Part shown: positions 54,622 through 63,946 of the stretch, piece by piece
Numbering within the stretch: the first letter of the stretch is position 1
Layout of the letters: each line of letters starts with the position of its first letter
Assembly (NCBI RefSeq): GCF_050589845.1
Contig: NZ_JBNGPA010000027.1
Coordinates: 1 to 64,000 of the forward strand
DNA from: Carboxylicivirga agarovorans
GTDB taxonomy: Bacteria; Bacteroidota; Bacteroidia; Bacteroidales; Marinilabiliaceae
Direction of reading: 5' to 3'
Length of the DNA stretch: 64,000 bases
Program-made: the position numbers and the translations under genes
Notes under the pieces: model-generated
The model's database searches: none
What the model was told of the DNA's origin: nothing
The model's input: the letters and a program-made list of their open reading frames with translations, nothing else

Positions 54622-55347
54622 TTAACTGTTCACAAGCCGTTTGTTAACCACTTCTTTAAATGACTTTCCAATCGGAATGTATTTCTCAACATTATCGAGC
54701 TTTAACTGGTTACCATAAAAAGCAACAATCCGCTCAATATTTACAATGTATGATTTATGGACACGCATAAACCCATGACTTTCCAGCTGCTGTTCCAGGT
54801 TTCTAAGCGACTCGAGAGATACAATCTTTTCGTTGACACAGAAGAATGTTACATACTCACGTAAACCTTCAATATACAGGATATCCTTAAACTTAACGCG
54901 GTATATTTTATGGTCTGCCTTAACCATCATAAAGTTCTTGGTTTCAACCTTTGGAGGAAGTGTCTGAAAATCGTTGACTACATTTTTATAGGATAACCTG
55001 TCACCTACTTTATTGATTGTATGCATAAAGCGTTCAAACGAAAAAGGTTTTACCAGATAATCCAGCACATCCAATTTATAGCTTTCAACAGCATATTCTT
55101 CATAGGCGGTAGTAAAAACGACCAATGGTTTCTTCGTGAGGGTCTTCAGGAAATCAATACCTGTAATATCAGGCATTTGAATATCCAGAAACATCAGGTC
55201 AACTTCTTCATTTTGAATGATGCCCATGGCCTCAAGTGGTGACTTAAAACTGCCTATCAATTCTAAATGGGCAAACTTAGCTATGAAACTTTGCAACAAC
55301 TCACGTGCCGGAAACTCATCATCAACAATTATGCACTTAACTTTCAT
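54622..55347 (-). CDS. LytTR-type response regulator
   Basis: This 241-residue protein has an N-terminal receiver (CIIVDDEFPARELL, phospho-Asp in LMFLDIQMPDITG, switch residues in FTTAYEEYAVESYK and the Lys in LVKPF). A C-terminal LytTR DNA-binding domain follows (YIEGLREYVTFF, SLRNLEQQLESHGFMRVHKSYIVN). I start at the ATG at 55347. It lies 96 bases after the histidine kinase gene, and the two form a cognate LytS/LytTR pair. The target genes are not evident. Confidence 0.92.
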   Translation of the reverse strand: MKVKCIIVDDEFPARELLQSFIAKFAHLELIGSFKSPLEAMGIIQNEEVDLMFLDIQMPDITGIDFLKTLTKKPLVVFTTAYEEYAVESYKLDVLDYLVKPFSFERFMHTINKVGDRLSYKNVVNDFQTLPPKVETKNFMMVKADHKIYRVKFKDILYIEGLREYVTFFCVNEKIVSLESLRNLEQQLESHGFMRVHKSYIVNIERIVAFYGNQLKLDNVEKYIPIGKSFKEVVNKRLVNS

Positions 55348-55443
55348 CTGTTCCTGGTTTGTATTTATGTATAGAAATGAACACATACTTTGGGGTAATC
55401 ATCCTGATGTTTTCAGCGCAGGATGTTACTATCCATTTCCTTT

Positions 55444-56565
55444 TTAATCAGTTATTACTCTTAAATTCAACTTATACTCCTTCTCATCAACCTTTATATC
55501 CACATTATGCTTTCCCGGGTATAGGTATTGTAAACGCCGTTTAACATTCTCAACACCTATTCCACTGTTCTTATCTGCGGCCAACTTCTTCTTTGGAACA
55601 CTATTGGATACTTCAAAATTTATTTCTTTATCTGAAGTGGTTAATGTCATAGAGATCCATCCATTATCAGTATCCTCAATTTTACTGTGTTTAAAGCTAT
55701 TTTCAACAAAGGGAATCAATAACATCGGTTCGATCATTTTCATACGATCAGCACGGTCTATGTCTACATGTATATTGGGAATACCCTCTATCTTGATTCG
55801 TTGAAACTCAATGAAGTTTTTAATGTAATCAACTTCCTTACCCAGTTTTACCTTCACATCCTCTGATTCATACAAAACATAACGCAACATGGCAGATAGC
55901 TTTAACACCATCTCTGGCGTTTTAACAGAATGTAGCATTGACAGACTATAAATGTTATTGAGTGCATTAAATAAAAAGTGTGGGTTCATCTGAGACTTCA
56001 AAAACTTCATCTCATTAACCAGGTTTTGATTAACTAAACTTAACTCATGCTGATTACGTTGACGTGAATCGCTGTAGATCCAGAACAGAGTACTGATGAA
56101 TAGCATTGCTATAAATGATGGCACCCCCATCATACTCATTCCAAAAAAGCGCCTGTCTTTTATTTTAGGACGTATAGGTTGGTAAATCAGTTCCTTGTTT
56201 TCACTCAAAAAGCGATCGCTTTCAATAACTTCTTCCCATTCCCTGTCACGTTGGGTAAAAGGGGCCGGCCCAACTCCCCGTCGTCCGTTGGAAAGATGAA
56301 ACACTATACCTGTAACAAAAATAGTAATGAGGATACCCAGCAAATATTTAAGGTACTTCCCCCGGCCTATAAAACGTGGCAAGAGCCAATAGGCATTAAT
56401 GTAAAATATTATTATACTGGCAATTAATGTTCGAAACACAAAAACGACAGCATCTGCAGTATCCATTATAATCAGTGGAAAATAAGACAGTAAAAGCCCG
56501 AAGCCAATCCACCAGGCTGCATGTACTATTATTTCTTTACGTCTTGATCGTGCCCATTTTATCAT
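55444..56565 (-). CDS. LytS-like sensor histidine kinase
   Basis: This membrane kinase has about four hydrophobic segments in the first 175 residues, then a His_kinase (PF06580) domain with the phospho-His in SQMNPHFLFNALNNI. The ATPase site follows, with LLIPFVENSFKHSK and GIGVENVKRRL. I start at the ATG at 56565 (MIKWARSRRKE). A TTG at 56589 would place the start inside a perfect -7 box (TATTTTTG, 56577-56570). That promoter, if real, predicts a nearly leaderless transcript. Partner: the downstream LytTR regulator. Confidence 0.88.
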   Translation of the reverse strand: MIKWARSRRKEIIVHAAWWIGFGLLLSYFPLIIMDTADAVVFVFRTLIASIIIFYINAYWLLPRFIGRGKYLKYLLGILITIFVTGIVFHLSNGRRGVGPAPFTQRDREWEEVIESDRFLSENKELIYQPIRPKIKDRRFFGMSMMGVPSFIAMLFISTLFWIYSDSRQRNQHELSLVNQNLVNEMKFLKSQMNPHFLFNALNNIYSLSMLHSVKTPEMVLKLSAMLRYVLYESEDVKVKLGKEVDYIKNFIEFQRIKIEGIPNIHVDIDRADRMKMIEPMLLIPFVENSFKHSKIEDTDNGWISMTLTTSDKEINFEVSNSVPKKKLAADKNSGIGVENVKRRLQYLYPGKHNVDIKVDEKEYKLNLRVITD

Positions 56566-56569
56566 ATTA

Positions 56570-56577
56570 CAAAAATA
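56570..56577 (-). promoter_or_regulatory. possible -7 box at the kinase start
   Basis: TATTTTTG (minus strand) ends 5 bases before the ATG at 56565, so transcription would begin at or near the start codon. No good -33 box is visible. Confidence 0.35.
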
Positions 56578-56818
56578 CCGCATTTTCAATTAATGGATTT
56601 TCTTTTCTACAAACAGCATTATTTTATCTACCAACGACCAATATATCGATTCTTTGAACGACAGCTGTTGTTAGTAGAGAAAGATTATTGAAACATTGAA
56701 TAGTTTTTTCTTGCTATTTGTCTTTTACCACTTTTGTTTTAGAAAGTTTAATAAAAACGTAATCACTATGGAAACAAATCGCCCTCCACCTGCACGTAAC
56801 ATCTCTCCAAATCCATCA

Positions 56819-57340
56819 CTAGTATTTTTTAAGCACCTTATAAATTGGTCCCCCAGGGGAACTCCTGCTCTCATAAAGAACAAAGTGCCTGACCTCGAAA
56901 CTACAAGCAGTCACCTCCTTCTTCAATCCTCTATCCAACACTATTTTTTCATTGTTCGTCAGGCTTCGGTAATTTTTCACCCGTGCCAGCGTAATATGTG
57001 GCGAATATTTATGAATCGTCTTTTCACCATATATTGCTTTAGATATATCTTCATGCAACTGCAGTAATGGTTGTGACTCATTAACACCGCACCAGATTAC
57101 CTTTTGAGCGTGTGATTTAAATGTATTCAATTGAGTTAGGTGCAGCTCAAAGGGAGTTAAAGGAACTGTTCTTAACTTATCTATGATCACCTCAGCATTG
57201 TCGTTATCGACTTTACCTATAAACAAAAGCGTAAGATGGAAACTTTGTGTAAAACGTGCGTTTAAAGTCGCAAATTCCTTTTGAGCAAGAACCAATTCAT
57301 TTTTAGCTCTATCACAGTCTATTGCAACAAAAAGTCTCAT
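56819..57340 (-). CDS. thpR: RNA 2',3'-cyclic phosphodiesterase
   Basis: ThpR (2H phosphoesterase, LigT) opens 2',3'-cyclic phosphates on RNA. The two HxT motifs appear as SFHLTLLFIG (near 40) and SPHITLARV (near 125), at the usual spacing. The 173 residues are normal. It is the last gene of a four-gene operon and follows the rhomboid gene by 5 bases. Confidence 0.92.
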   Translation of the reverse strand: MRLFVAIDCDRAKNELVLAQKEFATLNARFTQSFHLTLLFIGKVDNDNAEVIIDKLRTVPLTPFELHLTQLNTFKSHAQKVIWCGVNESQPLLQLHEDISKAIYGEKTIHKYSPHITLARVKNYRSLTNNEKIVLDRGLKKEVTACSFEVRHFVLYESRSSPGGPIYKVLKKY

Positions 57341-57345
57341 CTTAA

Positions 57346-58008
57346 TTACTTTTCCGTTTCCCTTTCTTCGCTACTCACTTCCCAAAAAGGATATTCATAG
57401 TCTTCATCGGGCCACTCCTTCACTGGCTTTTGAGGACCCTTTTTGCGATAGATAACTGCCAGTACTCCACCAGCAACTGTTCCCCACAAATGAGATTCCC
57501 ATGAATAAGGCACATCCCATTTTAAAGGGAATATACCCCAGATCATTCCTCCATATAGAAATATGACCATCAAAGAGATCGCCATTAAGGGGATATAGTT
57601 ACGGATAAAACCACCGACAATGAGAAAGGCTGCCAAACCATAAATAACACCACTTGCTCCAATATGCCAGGCATCTCTGGCTCCCAGCCACACCCAAATA
57701 CCTGTAAGCAAATAAATAAAAACAAAGACTTTGACTGATATACCCCGGTAGAAATAAAATAACGAAGTACCTAAAACAAATAAAGGCACTGCGTTGGCAA
57801 AAAAATGATCCCAATCGGAGTGAACTAAAGGAGAAAGCAATATCCCCGATAGCCCTGCCACTGACATCGGTTTGATGCCCCATTCTACAAAACTAAATCC
57901 TTCCAGTGTCTCAATTAGCTTTAAGGTAAAAGTGACCACCAGAAAGAAAAGGGGAATTAAAATCGCCGTCTTAATCTTTTTAAGCTCTATGTCAGATAGT
58001 TTAGTCAA
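57346..58008 (-). CDS. rhomboid-family intramembrane serine protease
   Basis: This 220-residue inner-membrane protein has six predicted helices. The catalytic Ser lies in GASGVIYG and the catalytic His in SHLWGTVAG; the W-x-H-F element (DWDHFFAN) is present. Substrate unknown. It starts with a TTG 1 base after the threonine aldolase stop, as part of the operon. A hydrophilic C-terminal tail of about 30 residues follows the last helix. Confidence 0.9.
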   Translation of the reverse strand: MTKLSDIELKKIKTAILIPLFFLVVTFTLKLIETLEGFSFVEWGIKPMSVAGLSGILLSPLVHSDWDHFFANAVPLFVLGTSLFYFYRGISVKVFVFIYLLTGIWVWLGARDAWHIGASGVIYGLAAFLIVGGFIRNYIPLMAISLMVIFLYGGMIWGIFPLKWDVPYSWESHLWGTVAGGVLAVIYRKKGPQKPVKEWPDEDYEYPFWEVSSEERETEK

Positions 58009-58009
58009 T

Positions 58010-59041
58010 TTACTTCAATAATTTTTGTAAGGTGGCTACAAACTGTTCAATGTCATCTTCTGTGGTATCAAACGATGTCATCCAGCGAACTTCGGAGCGA
58101 TGTTCGTCCCAGACATAAAAGAAAAATTCCTCTTGTAAAGGTGCAATAATGTCTTTAGGTATAATGGCAAATACACCGTTGGAATCAACTCTTTGTGTTA
58201 ACTCAACTCCCTTAATGGCGGAGACCTTCTCTCCCAATAACTTAGCCATTTTGTTGGAATGACTGGCATTTGATAACCAAAGCTCATCCTGAAGTAAGCG
58301 TGCGAATTGTGCAGAAATATAACGCATTTTTGAATGCAGTTGTGTCGATTGCTTTCGAATATATTTCACATTTTCAGCCAGCTTAGGATCAGCGAAAACA
58401 ATGGCTTCACCGAACATTAATCCATTTTTGGTTCCTCCGAAAGATAAAATATCAACGCCGGCATTAATGGAAATATCGGCTAAGGAACAGCCCAAGGCAG
58501 CTGCAGCATTTGCAATACGAGCACCATCCATGTGCAAATATAATCCAAGACCATGCACATAGTCAGCTATTTCCTTTATTTCTTCAATGGAATAGATGGT
58601 TCCCAGTTCTGTTGCTTGTGTAATTGACACCATTTTGGGCTGAGCATGATGCTCAAAACCAAAACCATGCATGTATTTGCTTATTTGCTCAACGGTTATT
58701 TTTCCATTATCTGTTTCAACCGGTAACAGTTTACATCCTGAAAGCTTCTCAGGAGCTCCGCACTCGTCAACATTGATATGAGCCGTATGTGCGCAAACAA
58801 CTGCGTTAAATGACTGTGTTAATGCCTGAATTGCAATCACATTCGCTCCTGTTCCATTGTAAACAAAGAAAGTCTCCGTTTGCTTCCCAAAGCATTGTTT
58901 AAATATTTCTTGAGCTTGCCCGGTAACTGTATCATCGCCATACCCAACGGCATGCCCTGTGTTCGCATCTGCCATTGCTTTTAAGATCTCGGGATGAACG
59001 CTTGCATTATTATCACTGGCAAATCCTCTTAACTGCTTCAT
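58010..59041 (-). CDS. low-specificity L-threonine aldolase
   Basis: This PLP-dependent enzyme cleaves threonine or allo-threonine to glycine and acetaldehyde. The PLP-binding Lys lies in FGGTKNGLM (residues 202-210), with HMDGARIANAAAALG earlier. The 343 residues are typical. Its ATG overlaps the TGA of the upstream gene by four bases (ATGA), and it ends 1 base before the rhomboid start, so translation is coupled along the operon. Confidence 0.93.
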   Translation of the reverse strand: MKQLRGFASDNNASVHPEILKAMADANTGHAVGYGDDTVTGQAQEIFKQCFGKQTETFFVYNGTGANVIAIQALTQSFNAVVCAHTAHINVDECGAPEKLSGCKLLPVETDNGKITVEQISKYMHGFGFEHHAQPKMVSITQATELGTIYSIEEIKEIADYVHGLGLYLHMDGARIANAAAALGCSLADISINAGVDILSFGGTKNGLMFGEAIVFADPKLAENVKYIRKQSTQLHSKMRYISAQFARLLQDELWLSNASHSNKMAKLLGEKVSAIKGVELTQRVDSNGVFAIIPKDIIAPLQEEFFFYVWDEHRSEVRWMTSFDTTEDDIEQFVATLQKLLK

Positions 59042-59940
59042 TTATTATCTTTTATTTTATTTCTGTAATTCATTAGAAAAAACTCGTACATATCTTTAGA
59101 AATGCATCTATAACCTATTTCTGCTTCATCAATAAAGTAATAATGCCCACCCCAGTTATGCTTTACCGAAAGAAAGACCCGTCGTTGTCCATTGTTCAGG
59201 AAAACATGTCTTATAATTGTCCTGTTTTTAAGATTAAACTCCTCCATCGTTTCTCCTTCTTTATAGTCTTTCTTTAAATCCGGCACATCAACCACTTCAT
59301 TATGGTCAATAACTATCTCATCTTTGTTTGAAACAACAATGCTTTTATCAGTTTTCACCTGACCAACTTCGCTCTCAATCGCTTTCACCGATTTCTTTTT
59401 AGCTGTTTTCTGTGCTGTATTAATTGGCTTTACTGGTTTATTTGGTGTGGACTTACCTTTCTCCCTCATTTGGTCAATGCGGTATTTTACCTTCAGAGAG
59501 TAATCTATGTCATGCTCAAAATCACCAAGGTTTTTATCAAAATGAATTTTTGCTATTGGATTCTGAAAGAATACGGTATCTACTCCTTCAAACATTCTGA
59601 ACAGGCGAACAGGCATATGGTATGGTTCAATTGCAGAGGGTTGCTTATCGTCGGGTAAAACAGTTGAAAATTCAATAACCTTAGAGACGTATCCTGATTT
59701 TCTGAATTTGAAATAGTAGGTTTGATTCCAATCCAAAGAAGTTCTGAAATGGCCGGTATTAGAAACCTGTAGTTCCTTTTTCTGATTGTTAACTGATAAT
59801 TCGACAATTACATCATCGAATGTATTATCAACATCGAGAATTTCGCCACTCACTATATATTGTGCCGTGGCATTTGTATAAAACAGAAAGCCGGCTAAAC
59901 AAAGACCGGCTCTAAGATATGTTTTATAAAGGTTTCTCAC
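59038..59940 (-). CDS. secreted hypothetical protein, first gene of the operon
   Basis: I do not recognise this 300-residue protein as a named family. It begins at a GTG with a signal peptide (about 1-26, ending NATAQ). Residues 27-100 resemble a carboxypeptidase-regulatory-like beta sandwich (YIVSGEILDVDNTFDDVIVEL). A Lys-rich linker follows (about 165-190), then a C-terminal beta region (VFLSVKHNWGGHYYFIDE). It is probably periplasmic or on the outer membrane. Its stop overlaps the threonine aldolase start. Confidence 0.6.
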   Translation of the reverse strand: MRNLYKTYLRAGLCLAGFLFYTNATAQYIVSGEILDVDNTFDDVIVELSVNNQKKELQVSNTGHFRTSLDWNQTYYFKFRKSGYVSKVIEFSTVLPDDKQPSAIEPYHMPVRLFRMFEGVDTVFFQNPIAKIHFDKNLGDFEHDIDYSLKVKYRIDQMREKGKSTPNKPVKPINTAQKTAKKKSVKAIESEVGQVKTDKSIVVSNKDEIVIDHNEVVDVPDLKKDYKEGETMEEFNLKNRTIIRHVFLNNGQRRVFLSVKHNWGGHYYFIDEAEIGYRCISKDMYEFFLMNYRNKIKDNK

Positions 59941-59975
59941 TTATACAGGCAATTATTTAGCCTAAAAGTAAGAAA

Positions 59976-61079
59976 TTAATCATTAAAAACTAATAATGGC
60001 GTAGTTGAATGGAACAACATTTTTTTTGCCAGATTAGGGTTGATAATACGGCTAATCAAATTCCTCTTTCTTCGGGTAAATGAAAGTATATCTATTTGAT
60101 TATCTCTTACGTACCCTTCAATACCAACAAACAGATCTTCATGTTCAATCAAATCACACTTAACCAATTCCTCGTTATAGTTCTTTTTGATATGTTCTTT
60201 TAGGCCTGCCATTCTAACTTCATCCCATTGCGAGTGTTCTTTAGAGCTGACATGGCCACATGTTACATTGATATCCAATGGCCTGATCAGCTTCTCTAAC
60301 TTTTGAAGAGAACGAAAATCTGCTTCCTGAAAGTCGGTGGCATAAAGCAGGTTCTTCATCCCGCCTAAACCTGAGTACTGGAAGTTCTCAGGAATCGCTA
60401 AAACAGGCACCCTGGCTGCTTCCATCACTTCTGCTGTCACACTACCAATCAGATCACTAGCTTTTCTGTCAGATCCCCTTGTCCCCATTATTATGACAAT
60501 AGGGCGATAGATTTTACTGTATTTGACGATTTCATCTTCAGCAATACCTTTGACCATCTCCATCTTCAATGAAACCGGCTTAGTTAACTGTTCATTCCTT
60601 TTGTTAAGGTACGATTTCATCTCTTCCATACCTTCCCTGGCTTTTTCCTCTAATTCCATTACCATTTCCTCGGTATTTACCTCGTATGCAAAGGTATCAG
60701 AGAATGGCATAGTGCTGATTATAGGATTGAAATAGGTATGAAAAACTGTTAATTCAGCTTCATGTTCCTGGGCAATGTCCATAGCAAACTCTGCTGCCTT
60801 ACGGGAATATTCGGAAAAATCAACCGGTAACAATATTCTTGGTGGAACATTTTCGGTTTCAACTGGCTCTAACTCCTCCTGCATCATACTTTCAAGCACA
60901 CCCATAGCGCTTTCTAGATGATCCTCAGATATCCTTACCTTCACACCTGTTGAAATGGCTCCCTGAATCAGGTTGGTATTTTCAAGAAAACACTCAACCC
61001 CCTCCGCTTCAAGCATCGACTTAAGAATATGAGCTTTTTCGAAGGATAATACGACTAAAGTGATGATTTTTTCTGCCAT
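59976..61079 (-). CDS. DUF2007 plus two universal-stress domains
   Basis: This 367-residue cytosolic protein is a fusion. Residues 1-68 form a DUF2007 signal-transducing domain (VVLSFEKAHILKSMLEAEGVECFLE). Residues 80-220 form a Usp domain with an ATP-binding GTRGSDRKAS/GSVTAEV signature. Residues 235-367 form a second, degenerate Usp domain without the full G-x2-G motif. The second half may therefore be regulatory. It is likely monocistronic. Stress conditions are not predictable from sequence. Confidence 0.85.
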   Translation of the reverse strand: MAEKIITLVVLSFEKAHILKSMLEAEGVECFLENTNLIQGAISTGVKVRISEDHLESAMGVLESMMQEELEPVETENVPPRILLPVDFSEYSRKAAEFAMDIAQEHEAELTVFHTYFNPIISTMPFSDTFAYEVNTEEMVMELEEKAREGMEEMKSYLNKRNEQLTKPVSLKMEMVKGIAEDEIVKYSKIYRPIVIIMGTRGSDRKASDLIGSVTAEVMEAARVPVLAIPENFQYSGLGGMKNLLYATDFQEADFRSLQKLEKLIRPLDINVTCGHVSSKEHSQWDEVRMAGLKEHIKKNYNEELVKCDLIEHEDLFVGIEGYVRDNQIDILSFTRRKRNLISRIINPNLAKKMLFHSTTPLLVFND

Positions 61080-61163
61080 AGCTGTAAAGTTTAGAAGTCA
61101 GACACGTTTTCAAAAAAAGTTAACTCAAAAACAAGAAAAAATCAACCTAAACAGCCTATTTAT

Positions 61164-63374
61164 TTATGCGCCAATCCTTGATACAGAATAGACTCCTTTT
61201 ATATTTTTTATTTTCTTTATCAAAGTCGATAAACTATTCGTATTATCCACAAAAACTGTCACATTACCTTCAAATACGCCTTCATGCGAATCAATGGAAA
61301 TCGACCTTATTTTCACTTTCATTTCCTTGGAAATAACCTGTGAAATATTGGTGACAATACCGATATCATCAACACCGGTAACTTTCAATGTGGCCTGATA
61401 GCTTGAGTCAGCTGCACTTGTCCATTGGGCTTTTACGATCCTGTAGCCAAACTTTGTATGCATATCAACCGCGTTAGGACAGTTTTTCCGATGGATTTTT
61501 ATACCGCCCATTGATGCTACAAAACCGAATATTTCATCTCCAAATATGGGATTACAACACTTGGCAAGCTTATAATCAACATTAGTTAGGCTTTTGTCGA
61601 TCATTAAAACATCATCATCGGGTAATTCATCATTACCTGCAACAAACTTATCAGCACTACGCTCCTTTTCTGATTCAGAAATCTCTTCATCCTTTTTCTC
61701 AGATTGTACGATATAATCTTTGATACGGGCAAAATCAATTTTATCAATGGCAATGGCACGCATAAAGTCCTGCACCGTTTTAAAACCAAAAAACTTGACT
61801 AATTGATTAAGCAACTGATCAGTGAGCTCATATTTCCAGTTCTTTAGTCTTCTAACAAGCATTTCTCGACCGATCTCAGCTTCTTTGTACTCTATGTCAC
61901 GCAGGGCTTGTTTTAATTTGGACTTGGCTTTTGATGTAACTACAATGTTTAGCCAGTCTTTTTTAGGCTCCTGATTATTAGAAGTCTGAATGTCTACATG
62001 ATCGCCGTTTTTTAATTCATATTTTATAGGTACGTTCTTATTATTGACACGACCACCCAGACATTTCTTTCCTACCTCGGAGTGAATTTCAAAGGCAAAA
62101 TCGAGAACGGTAGCCCCTTTTTTCAAACGTCGCAAATCACCTTTGGGGGTAAATACAAACACTTCCTCATCGTATAGATCCAGCTTAAAGTCATCAATAA
62201 AATCAACAGCATTAAGTTCCGGATTTTCAAGTATTTCACGTACGTTAGCCAACCATTCATCCATGCCTTTCTCACCCTTATGGCCTTTGTATTTCCAGTG
62301 AGCAGCCAGGCCTTTTTCGGCCACTTCATTCATACGGTCGGTACGTATTTGAACTTCGACCCACTTCTGTTCAGGTCCAAGAACGGTGGTATGTAATGAC
62401 TCATATCCATTTGATTTGGGAACAGAGATCCAGTCTCGTAAACGGCTTGGATTGGGTTGGTATTTGTCAGTCACAACTGAATATACCTGCCAGCATTCCG
62501 CCTTTTCCTTTTCCAGCTCACTATCCAGTATCACACGAATAGCAAACAGGTCGTAAACATTCTCAAACTCAGTATTCTGCTTTTTTATTTTATTATAGAT
62601 GGAATGTATTGTTTTGGTTCGCCCTTTGATCTCAAATTTCAATCCTTGCTTTTGTAACTGACTTTCAAGCGGCTCAATAAACTCTTTAATGTATTTGTCA
62701 CGAGCTTTCTTTGTTTCGTTTAACTTACGTGCTATGAAAGAATACATCTCCCGGTTGGTAAACTTCATGACCAAATCTTCCATTTCCGATTTGATGTTGT
62801 ACAATCCTAATCGATGGGCCATTGGTGCATATAAATAACCGACTTCACCGCTTATTCTTTCCTGATCTTCCTTTTGATACAGCGCCAGGTTACGCATTGT
62901 GCGAAGTCTGTTGGCTATGATCAATAACACCACCCGAATATCTTCAGCAAAAGTCAGAAGTAACTTCCTGAAGTTTTCATTCCTGATCGAGGTGTTTTTG
63001 CTATATAATTCGCCCACTTTTACCAGACCACGGGTAATAACTCCTACCTGCTTCCCAAAATCCTTTTCGACCTTTTCTTCTGTAATAGTGCCTTCAAGTA
63101 CTGAATCATAAAGTAAGGCACCAATTACAGCCACCCTGCTTAGTCCCAATTCATTAACCACAACAAGGGCTACCTCTAATGATTCTTTGATTTTTAACTC
63201 ACCAGCCTCATTACGAGCGATTGAACCATCACTTAATGCAGTAAGACTTAATGCCTTTCGAATCAAACCGATATCACCATCATCCATCAATGGTAAACTG
63301 GCTTTTAATAACAGTCGATAAACATGTTGAACCTCTTTTCTTTCTATATTCGAAACAACATTATTTAATTCCAT
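61164..63374 (-). CDS. RelA/SpoT family (p)ppGpp synthetase with degenerate hydrolase domain
   Basis: This long RSH protein contains an HD-like domain, a synthetase domain (GRTKTIHSIYNKI, SKSNGYESLHTT-type block, EVQIRTDRM), TGS, a Cys-containing CC domain (KCCNPIFGDE, HRKNCPNA) and a C-terminal ACT. The start at 63374 has a purine-rich ribosome site. In the HD domain the His of HDxxED is Tyr (YDSVLE), the upstream metal His is absent, and the later Asp of ADRLHNMR is Asn (ANRLRTMR). Hydrolase activity is therefore probably lost. The protein should act mainly as a synthetase, as RelA does. Confidence 0.92.
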   Translation of the reverse strand: MELNNVVSNIERKEVQHVYRLLLKASLPLMDDGDIGLIRKALSLTALSDGSIARNEAGELKIKESLEVALVVVNELGLSRVAVIGALLYDSVLEGTITEEKVEKDFGKQVGVITRGLVKVGELYSKNTSIRNENFRKLLLTFAEDIRVVLLIIANRLRTMRNLALYQKEDQERISGEVGYLYAPMAHRLGLYNIKSEMEDLVMKFTNREMYSFIARKLNETKKARDKYIKEFIEPLESQLQKQGLKFEIKGRTKTIHSIYNKIKKQNTEFENVYDLFAIRVILDSELEKEKAECWQVYSVVTDKYQPNPSRLRDWISVPKSNGYESLHTTVLGPEQKWVEVQIRTDRMNEVAEKGLAAHWKYKGHKGEKGMDEWLANVREILENPELNAVDFIDDFKLDLYDEEVFVFTPKGDLRRLKKGATVLDFAFEIHSEVGKKCLGGRVNNKNVPIKYELKNGDHVDIQTSNNQEPKKDWLNIVVTSKAKSKLKQALRDIEYKEAEIGREMLVRRLKNWKYELTDQLLNQLVKFFGFKTVQDFMRAIAIDKIDFARIKDYIVQSEKKDEEISESEKERSADKFVAGNDELPDDDVLMIDKSLTNVDYKLAKCCNPIFGDEIFGFVASMGGIKIHRKNCPNAVDMHTKFGYRIVKAQWTSAADSSYQATLKVTGVDDIGIVTNISQVISKEMKVKIRSISIDSHEGVFEGNVTVFVDNTNSLSTLIKKIKNIKGVYSVSRIGA

Positions 63375-63658
63375 CCTCACCCCTTTTAAACTAATACGCT
63401 TTTTTACCAGATATAATATAGCATCATTTGAAATACACATACCGAAAAAGCAATATTTATTTCTAATTCTGCCAATAATGTGTGTAAAGTTATAACTTTA
63501 TCAAAATATCTGATAACAGATAGTTAGTGTAAGCATGTATGTAGTGACAATCTTTGGTTATTTTTCCATTAACTACCTGATTTGCTCCACTAAATAAATT
63601 GACATATTAACTTAGCTTTTGTACCTTATTAACTTTAATAACCGTAAATTATAAGGCC

Positions 63659-63946
63659 ATGAAGTATACTGGATTATTTTTAGGAGGTTTGTTGACCGGA
63701 GCAGCTCTGGGGGCCTCAATTGCGTTACTATATGCTCCTCAAAAAGGCAGCGAAACACGTGAGCAAGTAAAAGGAAAGCTTAAAGAAATGGAAGCTGAAC
63801 TGCAACAGCTTAGAGAAAAAGTAAAAGTTAAAGGAGGAGAGCTTAAGGAAGAAATGAAGGTTAAGATGAATGATCTGGAAAAGAAGATCGAAAACCTCAT
63901 TAAAGAATATAAGCAAAATCTTGAACCAACTCACGGAGCCAATTAA
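63659..63946 (+). CDS. YtxH-domain protein
   Basis: This 95-residue protein has one N-terminal transmembrane helix with a YtxH/Gly-zipper pattern (GLFLGGLLTGAALGASIALLYAPQKGSETR), followed by a long charged coiled coil. It is probably an inner-membrane stress-related protein of unknown function. It stands alone in plus orientation opposite the RSH gene. Confidence 0.8.
   Translation: MKYTGLFLGGLLTGAALGASIALLYAPQKGSETREQVKGKLKEMEAELQQLREKVKVKGGELKEEMKVKMNDLEKKIENLIKEYKQNLEPTHGAN

Noticed and set aside
56769..57067. Plus-strand frame starting METNRPPPARN beside thpR
   Set aside because: Most of it is antisense to thpR, and the thpR motifs are intact; no homology is recognised.
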